From Carex sylvatica (taxonomy: Eukaryota > Streptophyta > Magnoliopsida > Poales > Cyperaceae), in contig CAXKVR010000036.1 of assembly GCA_964058845.1 (NCBI GenBank), positions 186,001 through 250,000 on the forward strand: DNA of 64,000 bases, given 5' to 3'. Shown in pieces: positions 46,890 through 58,756 of this stretch. Made by a program: the position numbers and the translations under genes. Below the pieces are notes generated by a model. That model did no database searches. It saw only the letters and a program-made list of their open reading frames with translations, and was not told the origin of the DNA. How positions within the stretch are numbered: position 1 is the stretch's first letter; every line of letters starts with the position of its first letter.

Positions 46890-47345
46890 GGAGATTTTCT
46901 TCTTCTAACTTACTATCTCTCTGTTTTTTTTTTTCTTTTTTTAAGAATAACAATTTAGCAAGGGATCTTGTATAGGATGAGAAATGGAGATGCCAAGAGA
47001 AATTTGATTGGGTAATAATGGAATTCGATTACAAAGAGACAAAGTAGCCAAAGACGAGAGAAGGAAAAGACAGTGTTTTTTTTTTTTTTTTTTTTTTTGT
47101 AAGAAAAAATTGAGCAAGGAGTGTCTTGTATATGACTATAAATGAAAGTGAGAAGAGAAATTTGATCAGCTAATAATGAAAGTCGATTACCAAGGGTGGT
47201 TGTAGTAGATTGTTGGAAGAAAGATGAATTGAGAAATTGAGATTTCAAGAGAAAAATACAGATTGTATGAGCGAGAGATTGAGTTAGGAGAAACAGAGCT
47301 AAAGACAGAGATGGAGAGACACTGGTAGCTTTTGCTTTCTGATAG

Positions 47346-47557
47346 ATGCAATGCAGATGAAAAAAGCAATAATATGATATACAAATTGTACTATTGTTCC
47401 TTGTAGCCAACTCGTCTGAAATCGTTTCCTCTGAAATAAGTTAGAATAGTAGCTTAAAGCATTCAGTCAAAATTGTTGAAATCTTATTTTATCTGATTCT
47501 ACATCAAATTTTCATTATTTAAAAAACTTGTCTTTACAAATGATCATTATATTTTTA
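47346..47557. other. Intergenic, no gene seen
   Basis: Short AT-rich spacer beyond the right end of the NLR duplication. Confidence 0.4.
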
Positions 47558-47721
47558 GCAGGGGCGGAGGAATTAAAGAGGAAATGGAGTCAATTATTTA
47601 GGTATGATTTTCTATATAATTTAGAGTGAAATTAATTGATATTGTAAAATTAATCACCATTCTCTGTAGAAAAATTTTATATGATTGACCCCTATAGTTC
47701 GAAATTTTGACTCCACCCCTG
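47558..47721. mobile_element. 164-bp hAT-like MITE
   Basis: Ends CAGGGGCGGAGGAATTAAAG and, inverted, CAGGGGTGGAGTCAAAATTT, the CAGGGGCGGA type known for many plant hAT MITEs. TTTTTAG flanks it on both sides (47551-47557 and 47722-47728), seven of the expected eight bases. Confidence 0.8.
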
Positions 47722-48504
47722 TTTTTAGAAACAAAAATTGTCAATAGTAGACTACTATGTATTTGATTAGAGTATGACTAAATTAATTATTTGATTTATT
47801 TATTTTAAATAAGAAATTCCATAAAATATCAAATGATATGATGATTATTTTGTTAATATAAAAAATGTACGTGTCCCATTTCTCCTCAATTAATAGCAAC
47901 TTCTTCAATATTATTTTGGCTAAATATGTTATGTTTTTTTTTATGTTGAAGTAAATATTTAGTATTATATATATTTTATATTTACATAATATCATAGTAC
48001 ATTCATTAAATTGTAATAACAAATTCTCCAATTTCATTTTGGCTAATTATGTACTTGATTTTGAAGTATTTAGCATTAATTTTAATATAACATAATACCA
48101 TGCATTTATCAAAATTTTACAAACATATGTATTACTTAATTAGCTAGTAAGCCTCATTATAGACATTAGTTCTATGGAAATGAATCCCATCAAATAATTT
48201 TAATAAGTTTTCCCATTTAAAACTACAATTACAAAAAAAAAAAAAAAAGATTTGGTGTTCATACGATTAAAATTTCAAGATAAATAATTATAGAATACAG
48301 GAACCATCCCTCAGAATAAAGCCACCCATTAAAGATAAAAGCTACTAGGATTATATCTTTAAGAATAAAGCTAAGACTTACTTGCCTTGCCAGTAACAGA
48401 GCTAGAGTGTTTAATAGGATAGCATCATACAAGTTTTTTTCTTTTTTTTGCTTGATGCATCATACAAGTCATCAGTAGTTCGAGGATATGTGAAGGATAA
48501 AATA
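47722..48504. other. Intergenic, no gene seen
   Basis: AT-rich spacer with an A run at 48234-48249. No supported feature. Confidence 0.5.
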
Positions 48505-49134
48505 GGGGAAATTTCATGTATACCCCTCAAAAATTTCAAAATTACGTATTCTCCCCTTAAATTTTGAAATTACATATTTCTCCTCTGAACTTCAAAAACT
48601 CACATATTTATCTATTTTATTGTCCTTTATATTAAAACACATTCTAAATTTATAAAATACCTATTTAATTTACCATTTTATTAAAAGCATAAAACACCCA
48701 TCATACTCCAATTTGAATCTAAAGGTTCCTCTACCGTCCGAATTGTTTTGAGATCAATGCAAGCTAGATCAGCATGAATCTTAAAGCGAACAAACCCGAA
48801 AATTGAAGCAATGTGCACAGATCTTAATGCCATGCACACGGATCAAAATTGCTTTGACATTCGTGCGGGATAAATTAGCACGAATCTTGAAGCGAAAACG
48901 CAATAATCTTATTGCGATGCACGCGGATCGGACGGTAGAGAAACCCTTCAAATTCAAATTTGAGTTTGATGGAGAGTTTTATACTTTTAATGAAGGGCAA
49001 AATAAGTATTTTATAAATTTAAAATGAGTTTTAATATAAAAGACAATGAAATGAGTAAATATGTGAGTTTTTGAAGATTAGAGGGGGGAATACGTAATTT
49101 TGAAGTTTTTAAGGGGTATATGTGAAATTTCCCT
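48505..49134. mobile_element. 630-bp Mutator-like MITE with long inverted arms
   Basis: The arms start GGGGAAATTTCATGTATACC and, inverted, AGGGAAATTTCACATATACC and pair for more than 200 bases, including TCAAAAACTCACATATTTA and CTACCGTCCGA. GATAAAATA (48496-48504) and GAAAAAATA (49135-49143) flank it, 8 of 9 bases alike. The inner part shares words with the MITE in the NLR blocks (for example GTGCACAGATCTTAATGC). The 74-codon frame at 48803-49027 is inside the element and is not a gene. Confidence 0.75.
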
Positions 49135-49779
49135 GAAAAAATATGCCCCCATCAGACAAGTCAGTAGTTAGATTTTATAAAAGTTGTCTTTGAAGGAACC
49201 TCAATCATACCTAAAATACAACAAATTCAACATACGACTAAGATACTCCTTGTATGTATTTGAAGGTAATTAGAAGTCAAATTCATGGATAGTCTAAAAA
49301 GCAAGGATGATCAATTTGCGTCCACACAGAATGCACATATCATTTGAGTTTTTTGTTTTATTTAGCTGTGTTTTTCACAAATACTAGTTGTCTAATTTTA
49401 TGTAATAGTTACTTTGTAAAAAAATTATCAATGAAACTACCTACGAGTTTTCAGCCAAAAAAAAAAATTGTTTTTCATGAAAACTCACATCTAGAATATT
49501 TAACTTATATAAGAACCACTTTCAATTGCAAATTTCTACAATATGAGGTTTAATTATAAATTAAGAAGTTTGAATTATTTTTACTAAAAGGTTTCTACAA
49601 TTGAGTAATATTTATTCCCATCAAGTTCTCATCTGATATTTAGACCCAAACCAAATTAAAGGCCAAGTGATTTGACATTTATTTTGTCGAAACAAATCAA
49701 TGGGCCACGTTTTTAACAAATTAAAACATCCATCCAAATAGTCAATACAATAATAATAATCTTTCACTGTTAAATAAAT
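49135..49779. other. Intergenic, no gene seen
   Basis: AT-rich spacer between two MITEs; no supported feature. Confidence 0.5.
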
Positions 49780-50189
49780 GAGGAGGATTCAAATGCCTTC
49801 ATTTTTTGTGTCTCCATCGTGCTTTTATTTTTAAAAACTTTAATAATTCAAAATTTAAATCTTAAAATTCAAAATAAAATTATTGGATATGAACTACATC
49901 ATTTTATCTATGTACGTGTAAAATATTATGGCATTTCAACTTTATTTTGGTTGTCATCTTGAGCTTGTAAAAATGTATACTAATGTGGATAATTTCTAAA
50001 CGTTGATTTTTTAACTTATTGATTCTCATAAAAGCTAAATCAAAATATGATAATTTTTTATGAGCACAGAGAGAAAATAACATAGATCACATATAATGAT
50101 TTTATTTTGACATTTAAATTTTAAATTTTGAGTTATTTAAGTTTTTAAAAATGAAGACACAAAAAATGGAGGCATTTGAATTGAACCTC
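49780..50189. mobile_element. 410-bp inverted-repeat MITE
   Basis: Ends GAGGAGGATTCAAATGCCTT and, inverted, GAGGTTCAATTCAAATGCCT. The arms share CATTTTTTGTGTCT, TTTTTAAAAACTT and TCAAAATAAAAT in order. Flanks TAAATAAAT and TTAATAATT agree at 7 of 9 bases, a possible old 9-bp target duplication. Confidence 0.65.
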
Positions 50190-50205
50190 TTAATAATTTG
50201 ACATT

Positions 50206-50420
50206 ATTTAAACCTCCTGAGCCCTGATAAGACCCCACCTCTCAGCAGCCCCTTTTCTTCAGAGAAGCCACCCGCTCTCTAACCTGATCCTCCAAGTCTC
50301 TTGTGAGTTGTATCTCCTTCCTTGGAAAATAATATGTTTCCTTAAACAGTACAAACTATAAAGTTTATTCATGATAAATTAATTTCAACCAGGATCTAGG
50401 GTTTATTTTTTTAATTTTTA
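50206..50420 (-). pseudogene. Exon 2 fragment of the TrmO-type gene
   Basis: CCTCTCAGCAGCCCCTTTTC and surrounding sequence match TrmO exon 2 and its edges (62470-62600), running on into intron 1 sequence (AGGGTTTA at about 50398, compare 62646). Small deletions break the frame: the stretch coding for EASLEASL in the real gene is shortened. Only this part is present, so it is a relic of a duplicated or captured gene piece. Confidence 0.75.
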
Positions 50421-50642
50421 TCGGTGAGCTGATCCATGCCAAATTGGGCCTTTTGGGCCTCCAGCTCTTTATATCATCTGCCTGCGGGACAAGCGCATTT
50501 GATTGGGCTTATGGCATCCGAATTGCAATGGACACATGACATATCTCATATTTCTCAAAGAGTTTTTTTTTTTTTTTTTTTTTAAGTTCCAATCTGAGAA
50601 AGAGTATTCTTTTTTTAAAGTTCCAGATCAAGCTATCTAACT
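50421..50642. other. Intergenic
   Basis: Contains a T run (50564-50583) and no supported gene. Confidence 0.4.
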
Positions 50643-50823
50643 GAGGGGCGGATCTAGAAAAATAGGGGAGGCTAGATAGACAAGTATTATGTAATTTTAT
50701 TTTATGAGGGGAGCTTATAGCATAATTTTTGTAAAAGTTAAAAAATTTAAAATGATAAACTAAAATATTCCAATTAATAGGGGATGCTTATCACCATTTA
50801 GGCTCCACATTATTCTGCCCCTG
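50643..50823. mobile_element. 181-bp hAT-like MITE
   Basis: Left end GAGGGGCGGATCTAG, inverted right end CAGGGGCAGAATAATG. ATCTAACT (50635-50642) and ATCTAAAT (50824-50831) form an 8-bp target duplication with one difference. Same end type as 47558-47721. Confidence 0.7.
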
Positions 50824-50939
50824 ATCTAAATGAAATAATATTTACAAGAAGTTCTTCATTCGGATTTCAAACCTACAATCTCTTGTATGAAGAGATTGTC
50901 TTTGTTCCTAAATTAAAGGTTGATTCTCAACTTGAGAGA

Positions 50940-51165
50940 AAACATCAACTATAGAAATATATATTGTCTGCTTCATATTAATATGTTTGGAGACCAATTT
51001 TTATTTTCATTTTGGACCTTTTTTACTGTTTTCAGAATATTCTGGAACATCCAAAACAGTGATTATGTACCTATCTAATAAAATAACAAAAAATATATAT
51101 ATAATTTGGTCTCCAAGTACATTTTAATTTGAAGGATTTAAAATATGATTGGAGCATAAAACCAT
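50940..51165. mobile_element. Degraded MITE, family of 11452-11876
   Basis: TTCATATTAATATGTTTGGAG...CC near 50970 and the inverted GGTCTCCAAGTACATTTTAA near 51110 face each other, and both resemble the inner part of the palindrome at 11452-11876. The outer ends are not preserved. Confidence 0.45.
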
Positions 51166-52357
51166 TCTTTTTAACCCTACTCTTTAAAATTAATACTCAG
51201 TTAATTATTTGTCTTTCCAGATTGTTAAAACTTCGTAGATTTTCAACTTCTTTGTAGCCTTTCACCTAATTAACATGTTCACGACTTTTGCGCACTTCGT
51301 TCAGCTTGAAAATTATTGACGTCTAGTTACCGACGAGGTCGCTGCACACATATTTGAAACAGTACTGATCGATGTAGAAAAACAAAAAATGTCATTGCCA
51401 GAAATACTTCTTGGACGTGGTGAGAACAAGTCCTCTCATAAGCTGACTTGTCTATTGGACTCAAATTTGAATCTCATGAACATAAGACCTACCCATTTCC
51501 TATCCTATGCGGACGTAGATCACACTCGGTCTCAGTTGATTTTTCTTAAGAGTCATTGGATACATCAATCAATCAATCATTGCTGCTAGCTGTCAATATA
51601 TTGACACTTGAAAGTCCAATCTGGATCGACGAATTTTCTTTTTTTTCTTTTTTTCTGGTTTTGAATCATTCTAAATGACTTGTAGTATGTAGACTAAAAA
51701 CCAAACAGTTTCTTTCTTCCCAAAATATACAGGGAAGAGGGTGTTTTAAGGCTACACTTAATTTGAAGCGTAACTAGAATTTTTATTTTGTATCAATTAG
51801 CATGCAGTATATATAATAATTATTTTGGGTTGTTACATACATAATGACTTCCGAACATCATGTTTTGAATAAAATTAGTATGAGTTTATACTTACTAGGA
51901 TGGTTTGTGAGCTTTTAACTTTTTAAAATTCCTCGATTGGATTTTATCGACCAAATTTGACGAAATTTAACTGTTCGGTGAATATATTTCACAAACAATA
52001 CCTTTATATTTTAAATTTTAATATTTTTAGTTCATTTAATAAATATTCAAGCAGTAAGAAAAATAATGAAAAATGAATACATTAAAATAAACTTTTAAAT
52101 TTCTTTATTAATTACTATTTGACTTTATGCAAAACAAGTTAACAAATTTGTTATGAACAAATCACTTATTAAACAAATTTGTTATGAACGGTTTGGATCA
52201 ACTATTTGAACTTTGAAAACTTTGAAAATCGAGAGTATAATTCAGTGTCATCAAAAGAGATGTAATTGAATCCCTCTTCATATATATATTCGTTTGTATA
52301 AAATAATTAAATTAGTTAATTATGAGAAATAAAACCTCAAGTACTTTGTTTTTGGAA
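51166..52357. other. Intergenic, no gene seen
   Basis: A 66-codon frame at 51389-51589 has no recognisable domain. No element with clear ends. Confidence 0.5.
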
Positions 52358-52535
52358 TTCATATGACCTAAGGTAACATAATATTTTTGTTTAGATTCAG
52401 ATCTTCCGATGAGAATGTGCACGAATATTAAAAAGGTTACGTGCATTCCACCTCGGTCCGATTGGCCTGAATTTTAATTGAATGGTCTGGATCTAAACAT
52501 AAATATTATGTCACCTCAGACGATATGCATGGTCG
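52358..52535. mobile_element. MITE related to 24397-24572
   Basis: Inverted ends around AAGGTAACATAATATTTTTG and its complement, with the same inner order (GTGCATTCCACCTC, GATTGGCCTG) as the mTERF-flank MITE. No unambiguous target duplication remains. Confidence 0.65.
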
Positions 52536-53160
52536 ACGTACTCTTGCTTTTTGCACCACACATAGTTTCCATGAAAAGTAACTAATGCAGATATATATCA
52601 TTTTCAGTTCTGAATTCAAGAGATTTTCAGTCCAAACCCGAGAGTCAAAATAAATAATTGTCACTCAAAAATTGACCGTCTCTAATTTTTTTATTTACTA
52701 AAAATTATCGTTGGGGCAGCTAATATACATTCTTATCTTTCCGATATTTTTTTTTTGCCAAGTGCCAAATTTGTTGGAGAGCAGAAATTCAGTCCAAGAA
52801 AATGACAATAGAAGCTAGGATCATATATACACTAGCTACCACCAGGTTCTAGAGATGACTTTCAATCATGCAAATTTTCAACAGAAAAATATATGACTTA
52901 TTCCAGATTCCCATCAGTACTTCCACTCTATATTAATTGCTTGCATGTGATAATGTCAAAGTTGAAACAGACTATATTTAACTTGACTACTACTGATTAG
53001 TACTGGTCAAGATATAAGACTAGCTAATTTTAATACTTTTTTTTAGAGAAAGATGGAGATCTCATCTTGCAAATTTCAACAACCATAAATATATTCATAA
53101 ATTTAAATTCACTTCTTGGGTGCAAGTGAGTGGTTCACATATTTAAATTCACTTCTTTTG
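52536..53160. other. Upstream region of the GLR gene
   Basis: No gene. It holds scattered TTGAC/GTCAA words (about 52957-53012) and a direct repeat of ATTTAAATTCACTTCTT (about 53101 and 53141). Confidence 0.5.
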
Positions 53161-53215
53161 TTTGACTTTGTCAAAGTCATATCAGGTATATGCTTTCTGA
53201 AAACGTTATAAAATA
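53161..53215 (+). promoter_or_regulatory. Paired W-boxes and TATA box of the GLR gene
   Basis: TTTGACTTTGTCAAA (53161-53175) is two WRKY-type W-boxes (TTGAC) head to head. TATAAAATA at 53207-53215 lies about 34 bases before the first ATG, which would leave a 5' leader of a few bases unless the start is the third ATG at 53267. W-boxes suggest stress or defence control; that is inference. Confidence 0.5.
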
Positions 53216-53248
53216 AGCAGCATTGGAGGAACATACTGTACTCTAGCT

Positions 53249-56200
53249 ATGAGCCTGATGCTAAAAATGGAGAGCCCAATCAAGCTAACAATTTTCTTCT
53301 ATATTGTTACCTTGTTTTCAGTTGCTACATCTCAACCTTCAAACAACCTCACACCAGCTCAATTTCATGTTGGAGTTATACTTGATTCTACAACCCTTGT
53401 AGGCAAAATTGGCCAAACAAGCATTGCAATGGCTGTAGAAGATTTCTACACGACGCATGAGAATTACAGAACCAGGCTTAGGCTACATGGGAGAGATGCG
53501 AACAGCGACGACCTTCAAGCTTCATCAGCAGGTACGTATTAAAACATTTATTGATAATTTTTAGTGTTACTATTATTGTAGAAATAAATAAACAGGTTTT
53601 TTAAGTGGTACTGATATTATGCGCACAGATGATGAAATAGGCCACACCACCTTGTAGAAAACCTAAATGCTAATTTGCTCTAAGTCGACACGCTAACATG
53701 TACTACCTGTAGCTACATACTTTGTGTAATTATATTGCACAATTAAGTAGTGAATGCCAAAAAAATGTGCCATTAGATCCATTAATTGTATAATTGTATA
53801 CAATCATAGCACTACTAACATTTTAAAGAAAAAATTGATGACGAAGCTCCATGTATAAAATTAAGTAAGACTGCATGATAGCAATAGTAGAGCAATCTTT
53901 GTCGACTAATACAAATTGAACCTAATGCCGCAGACTGGCACCTCGTACATACCGCCACCTAAGCAATGAGCACCCCCACTTCACCCACACACACACTTCC
54001 CATAATCAAAGATTGATGAAGGGTCAAGTGTGCATTTTCTCCATTGACGCGGAATTATCTCGATGAGTTCTTGACCTACAGCTCGTTCTATTCCTTTTCT
54101 TTTACTTTTCTGATTTTTCTGTATCATTGGCTTGACAAATTATCACATCTATTCACTTATGTGACATTTGTTACTTCATCCATAACAATTATTCATACTT
54201 TGCTCATCCTAAAAGCTATCCTGTTGGACCTTATTATTACACTAAAACAATCCGGCCACATAAACAATTCAAATCAATATGTCACTATTGATCTACCTGA
54301 TTTCAAAATAGCCATCATGCAAAATCATCAACTCTTAGAAAGCAGAAGTAATACCTGATTCCATTACCGTGTTTAAGCAAAGTTTCACTCAAAAACGGTT
54401 GATGAACTTGTGGGACAGCAGCAAGAAAGCCTTCGTGCCGATGTAGAGGTTGAAGCGTCGGCGACCTCCTTAGTAGTAGGATGAAACCTTCCAAAACTAC
54501 AAGACTGTCCTTGTGAGATCGTGTCCATAATTCCTCAATGATCTCATCTCTTTATTTTTTAGTGGACAGAAGTAGAGAAGACCACATAATTAACTAGATT
54601 GAGGGCTAAAAAATTATGTAACTTTTCGTTATCATCTTGTATTTTGGGGACCAACCCTATTTATTATTTATTGATGTAGAGTCAGCATATTGCTAAACCC
54701 TAACTCAGAACCGACTTTCTAGCCTTATGCCAACTTAAAAAAGGTATTTTGTGCAACTACATCAAAAACCGTGCAGTTGCATCAAATCCGTGCAGCTGCA
54801 TCAAAATCCGTGTGGCCCCCACAAACCTCTGAAGAATCAGTTTTCTTAATTGCAAATCTCAGAATCAGTCCATCAATGATTTGATCTTTGCATAAATTAT
54901 TCTAATCATTTATGGTCCACATCGATCCTAATGAATATATTAATTGTCTATTACCTTATTATTTGATCAATGTAATTGACAACCGTATATGATAGTAAAT
55001 AATTTATAATTAGATTGCATATATGCTCAATGTTGACCAACGAGGTTGGCAATAAATCCAACATATTCTTGATTCAAATTAGGTTTTCACCGTCAATATT
55101 TTCAAAAAAAATCCAAGTTTGGTTCCTAATTATAGGTTTCTATCTACATGCAGCACTAGACTTGCTACAGAACATGAAGACTGAAGCCATCATAGGACCT
55201 CAGGAATCCTCTCAAGCTGTCATGATCTCCAAAATTGGTAACAAAACGCAGGTACCGGTTATGTCATTCTCAGCAACAAGCCCCACCCTTTCATCCATGC
55301 ATTTGCCTTATTTTATAAGAACTACAATAAATGATGCTGCTGAAGTGCATGCCATTACTGCGCTCATCAAATCCTATGGATGGCGAGAGGTAGTTCCGAT
55401 ATATGAAGATACTGAATTCGGAAGAGGTATAATACCCTTCCTTGCCGACGCACTCCAAGAGATTGATGTCCGAATTCCATATCGCAGCTTAATAAGTGAA
55501 TCGTCAACTGATGGCCAAATCCAAGAAGAGCTCTACAAGTTACAGACTATGCAAACAAGGGTGTTTGTCGTACACATGACGCCTTCCACGGGCGCTACAC
55601 TATTTTTAAAGGCCAGAGAACTAGGGATGATGGAGGAAGGATATGTATGGATCATGACGAATGGATTGGTGAAAGTCATTGAATGTTTCAATCAAAATGT
55701 AGTCGGTGCAATGAGTGGAGCTCTCGGGGTACGACCTTATGTACCCAAGACAGTGAAGTTGGAGAACTTTGCAACAAGGTGGAGAAAGAGATTCCAAGAA
55801 GACAACCCCAAGGATGAACCCTGCGGAGTTACTATATCTGCCATTTGGGCCTACGACACAGTTAACGCACTGGCAATGGCAGTAGAAAAGGTTGGGGTTC
55901 AAAGTACGAAACTTGAAGAGAATTTTACGAGTTGTGTGCACTTGCCTGTCTTCTCTAATGGACCAAAACTTCTCAAGGCAATTTCCAACATCAAGTTTCA
56001 AGGATTGAATGGTAATTTTGAATTGAGAGATGGGCAGTTACAGTACTCTACATTTGAAATAATAAATGTGGTTGGAACAGGGATAAGGGGAATTGGATAT
56101 TGGAGAGAAAAACAAGGACTATCAAGAAGAGTAGATGCAAATTCTAATAAGACTTACTCGACTTCATTACCAGATTTGAACCCAATCATTTGGCCTGGGG

Positions 56201-57021
56201 AATCAATTATAGTGCCGAACGGTTGGGAGATCCCGGTCAGCGGGACAAAACTGCGTGTAGGAGTGAGAATGAGTCCAACACCCGAATTCATGAACGTCAA
56301 GATAGATCCTGTGACAAATGCCATCATAGCAAGCGGGTATGCTATCGATGTGTTTGAGGAAGCGATAAAGAGATTGCCTTATGCAGTCCCCTTTGAGTAC
56401 AAACTTTTTGGAAATGCTTCCGAGGTCAGCTCGCTGAAGTTGACTTATGATGATTACGTGTATCAAGTTTATCTTGGGGTAAGTATCTCTTTATGGAATA
56501 TGCATAGTTTCATTTCCTTTTCTTGTATATATATAAAAGAAGAGTGATGCTATGGTAATATGCATATAACGAATTGACCCAAGCTATATATGGATCTATA
56601 TTTCTATTTTTGAAGTTCAAATAGTCAATCCGAATAGTTAAACATGATCTCCATATGAAAATGCAATAAAAATGTACTTGCACATCAAATTTATATTATT
56701 TAGATTTTTACTATTTTTTAAATAGATAAAAATATAAATTTTGGTATGCAAATACATTTACATATGAAAATCATGTTAAACTGTTCAAATCGACTGCTTG
56801 GACTTCTAAAATATGAAAATACTTGTCCATAGTGCAGGCCACTGTGTAATATGCATATTACTATAGCCTCACTCATAAAAGAATAACTGTCCTTAAAAAA
56901 GTAAAATGAGTACAATTTGTTGATATTACTGTTCAGATGTTGCAGTCATATAATATCATGGTAATATGTATCCAGGTGTGTATAGATTTATATCCAGTAG
57001 TCAAATGTTATAATAGGAGTC

Positions 57022-57066
<45 letters not shown>

Positions 57067-58756
57067 TGTTTCTTCTTCTTCTTTTTTGTTTTGAGAAAAG
57101 TGTTTCTTCTTTTTACTTTCTGAACTACAATAAGATCAATCAATACCATGAATACATAAACAATCGTTTGATTAAAGAATTGATTTGTGCTTGCAGAACT
57201 ATGATGTGGTGATAGGGGACATTACAATAAGATACAACCGTACACGCTATGTTGATTTCTCAGTATCATACACCGAGTCAGGAGTAGGAATGATTGTGCC
57301 GGTTAAGGAAGCCATGAATAGAAACACATTAATTTTCTTGAAGCCATTAACTGCAGACCTATGGCTAGTGAGCATTGTGTTTGTGATCTACACAGGCATT
57401 GCCATATTGATTTTGGAGCCAAAGATGAGAGCTCCACTCAGGGGTTCATTATCTATGCATCTTCATACCATAGTGCATCTATCCTTCTTTGCATATAGTG
57501 AGTAAAAGCTCTGTTCACAAAAGAATGACCTCTGGATACCTGAAAGGCTTTATTTTAATCCAAGAATGTCTTTTAAATATTATTAGCTATTACAGTTTAC
57601 AGATTTATCACTCTTTATTCACAAACTAATAATTTAGCTAATAAATTGCAGAAGAGAAACTAGAGAGCATCCTATCGAAGATAGTGGTTATGGTATGGGT
57701 CTTTGTTCTCCTTGTATTGACATCGAGTTACACTGCTAGTCTAACCTCGATGCTTACTGTCCAACAGCTTCAACCAACAGTAACCGACATCCATGATCTG
57801 TTAAACAAGGGTGACTATATTGGATATAAACAGGATTCATTTGTGGAGGGTTTGCTTCAACAGATCGGTTTTGACGACTCAAAGATGAGAGGTTATTACT
57901 ACGACAAGGAATTTGACGAGGCACTCAAAAAAGGAAGTGCGAACGGTGGAGTGTCTGTAGTAGTTCATTCAATACCTAACATCAAGTTATTCCTTGCCAA
58001 GTATTGTGATTCTTACACAATGGTTGGACCTATTTATAAGACTGCAGGATACGGATTTGTAAGTATACCATTTCTTATGTAATTTTATATGCTACAAATT
58101 AATTAATACAAATGTCATACTTACATAAGCAATAACTTGTAAACAATGAAAACTCTTAATACTTGATATATAAACATGACACTTTTTCTCAGAGCAGACA
58201 ATGTAATTAAGATTCTTCAATCTTTGATTAAATATGGAAGAACTCACAAATAGGAAAACAAAAAGGAAGCAGTTTACATCTTAAATTGTTAATTCTAAGA
58301 TCAAGTATGGATACCATTTTCATCTTACTAATTTCTAGTTCTACATAGGCTTTCCCGAAGGGTTCTCCACTAGTCCCAGACATATCCCATGCAATTCTAA
58401 ACATAACTGATGGAGACGACATAATACGAATTGAGAAGAAATGGATTGGAGACAAGAACTGTCAGAACACGGGCAGCAGCATAGTCGAATCCAACAGCCT
58501 AAACTTTTACAGCTTCTGGGGACTTTTTCTCATCACAGGAGTTGTTACTACCATCTCCCTACTAATATTTGCTATCATGTCATTTTGCAAGAAACGGCAA
58601 AAGATAATCAGCATTATGAGAGTTGGAATGAGTTCTGACGAGACAAATGACAACAGAGACTTGCCTACTATAAAACAAGAGGAATACCAGAAGAGTGATA
58701 TTTTTGGCCAATCACCAGATAAGCACAACAATGATGCTTCGCCACAGATGCCATAG
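53249..58756 (+). CDS. Glutamate receptor-like channel (GLR, clade-II-like)
   Basis: Five exons with GT-AG introns: 53249-53531, 55154-56478, 57197-57497, 57652-58058 and 58349-58756, giving 907 residues; all phases agree. A signal peptide is likely (MESPIKLTIFFYIVTLFSVA, from codon 7). The amino-terminal LIVBP-like domain runs to about residue 400 (for example EAIIGPQESSQAVM, GWREVVPIYED, RVFVVHM), followed by ligand-binding S1, M1 about 591-609, pore loop about 624-636, M3 about 648-668 with SYTASLTSMLTVQQL, S2, and M4 about 824-852. Such channels sit in plasma or endomembranes and pass cations, calcium included, after amino-acid binding. The pore loop reads TIVHLSFFAYKEK, about four residues shorter than the family pattern FSFSTLVFAHREK that I remember. 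The short first exon, four introns and clade follow typical plant GLRs. Intron 2 holds a MITE and a GT repeat. Confidence 0.92.
53532..55153 (+). other. GLR intron 1
   Basis: 1622 bases. A 104-codon frame (54044-54358) inside has no recognisable domain. At about 54755-54812 the words CGTGCAGTTGCATCAAA / CGTGCAGCTGCATCAAAA form a short tandem repeat. Could contain an old insertion but ends are not visible. Confidence 0.6.
56542..56874. mobile_element. 333-bp Mutator-like MITE in GLR intron 2
   Basis: Ends GAGTGATGCTATGGTAATAT and, inverted, GAGTGAGGCTATAGTAATAT. A perfect 9-bp duplication ATAAAAGAA flanks it (56533-56541 and 56875-56883). The arms pair through CATATGAAAAT words. A solo end of this family lies at about 26809. 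Confidence 0.85.
57026..57063. repeat. GT dinucleotide microsatellite in GLR intron 2
   Basis: About 19 TG units, with one T interruption after it, about 135 bases before exon 3. Confidence 0.95.

Larger units (their letters stand above)
41794..47345. repeat. Segmental duplication, right copy (NLR block)
   Basis: Direct copy of about 47-6525. Compared with the left copy it lacks about 800 bases near its start and two short pieces, each deletion junction falling at 3-4 bases of shared sequence. It has an extra local duplication at the NLR 3' end and an unbroken NLR frame. Confidence 0.9.

Noticed and set aside
46955..47410. 151-codon minus frame upstream of the intact NLR
   Set aside because: Only a shorter, diverged frame exists in the left copy, composition follows poly-A/T tracts and it lies in the NLR upstream repeat; most likely 5' leader or spacer.
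54044..54358. 104-codon hydrophobic frame in GLR intron 1
   Set aside because: No recognised domain and no splice or promoter context; kept only as intron content.
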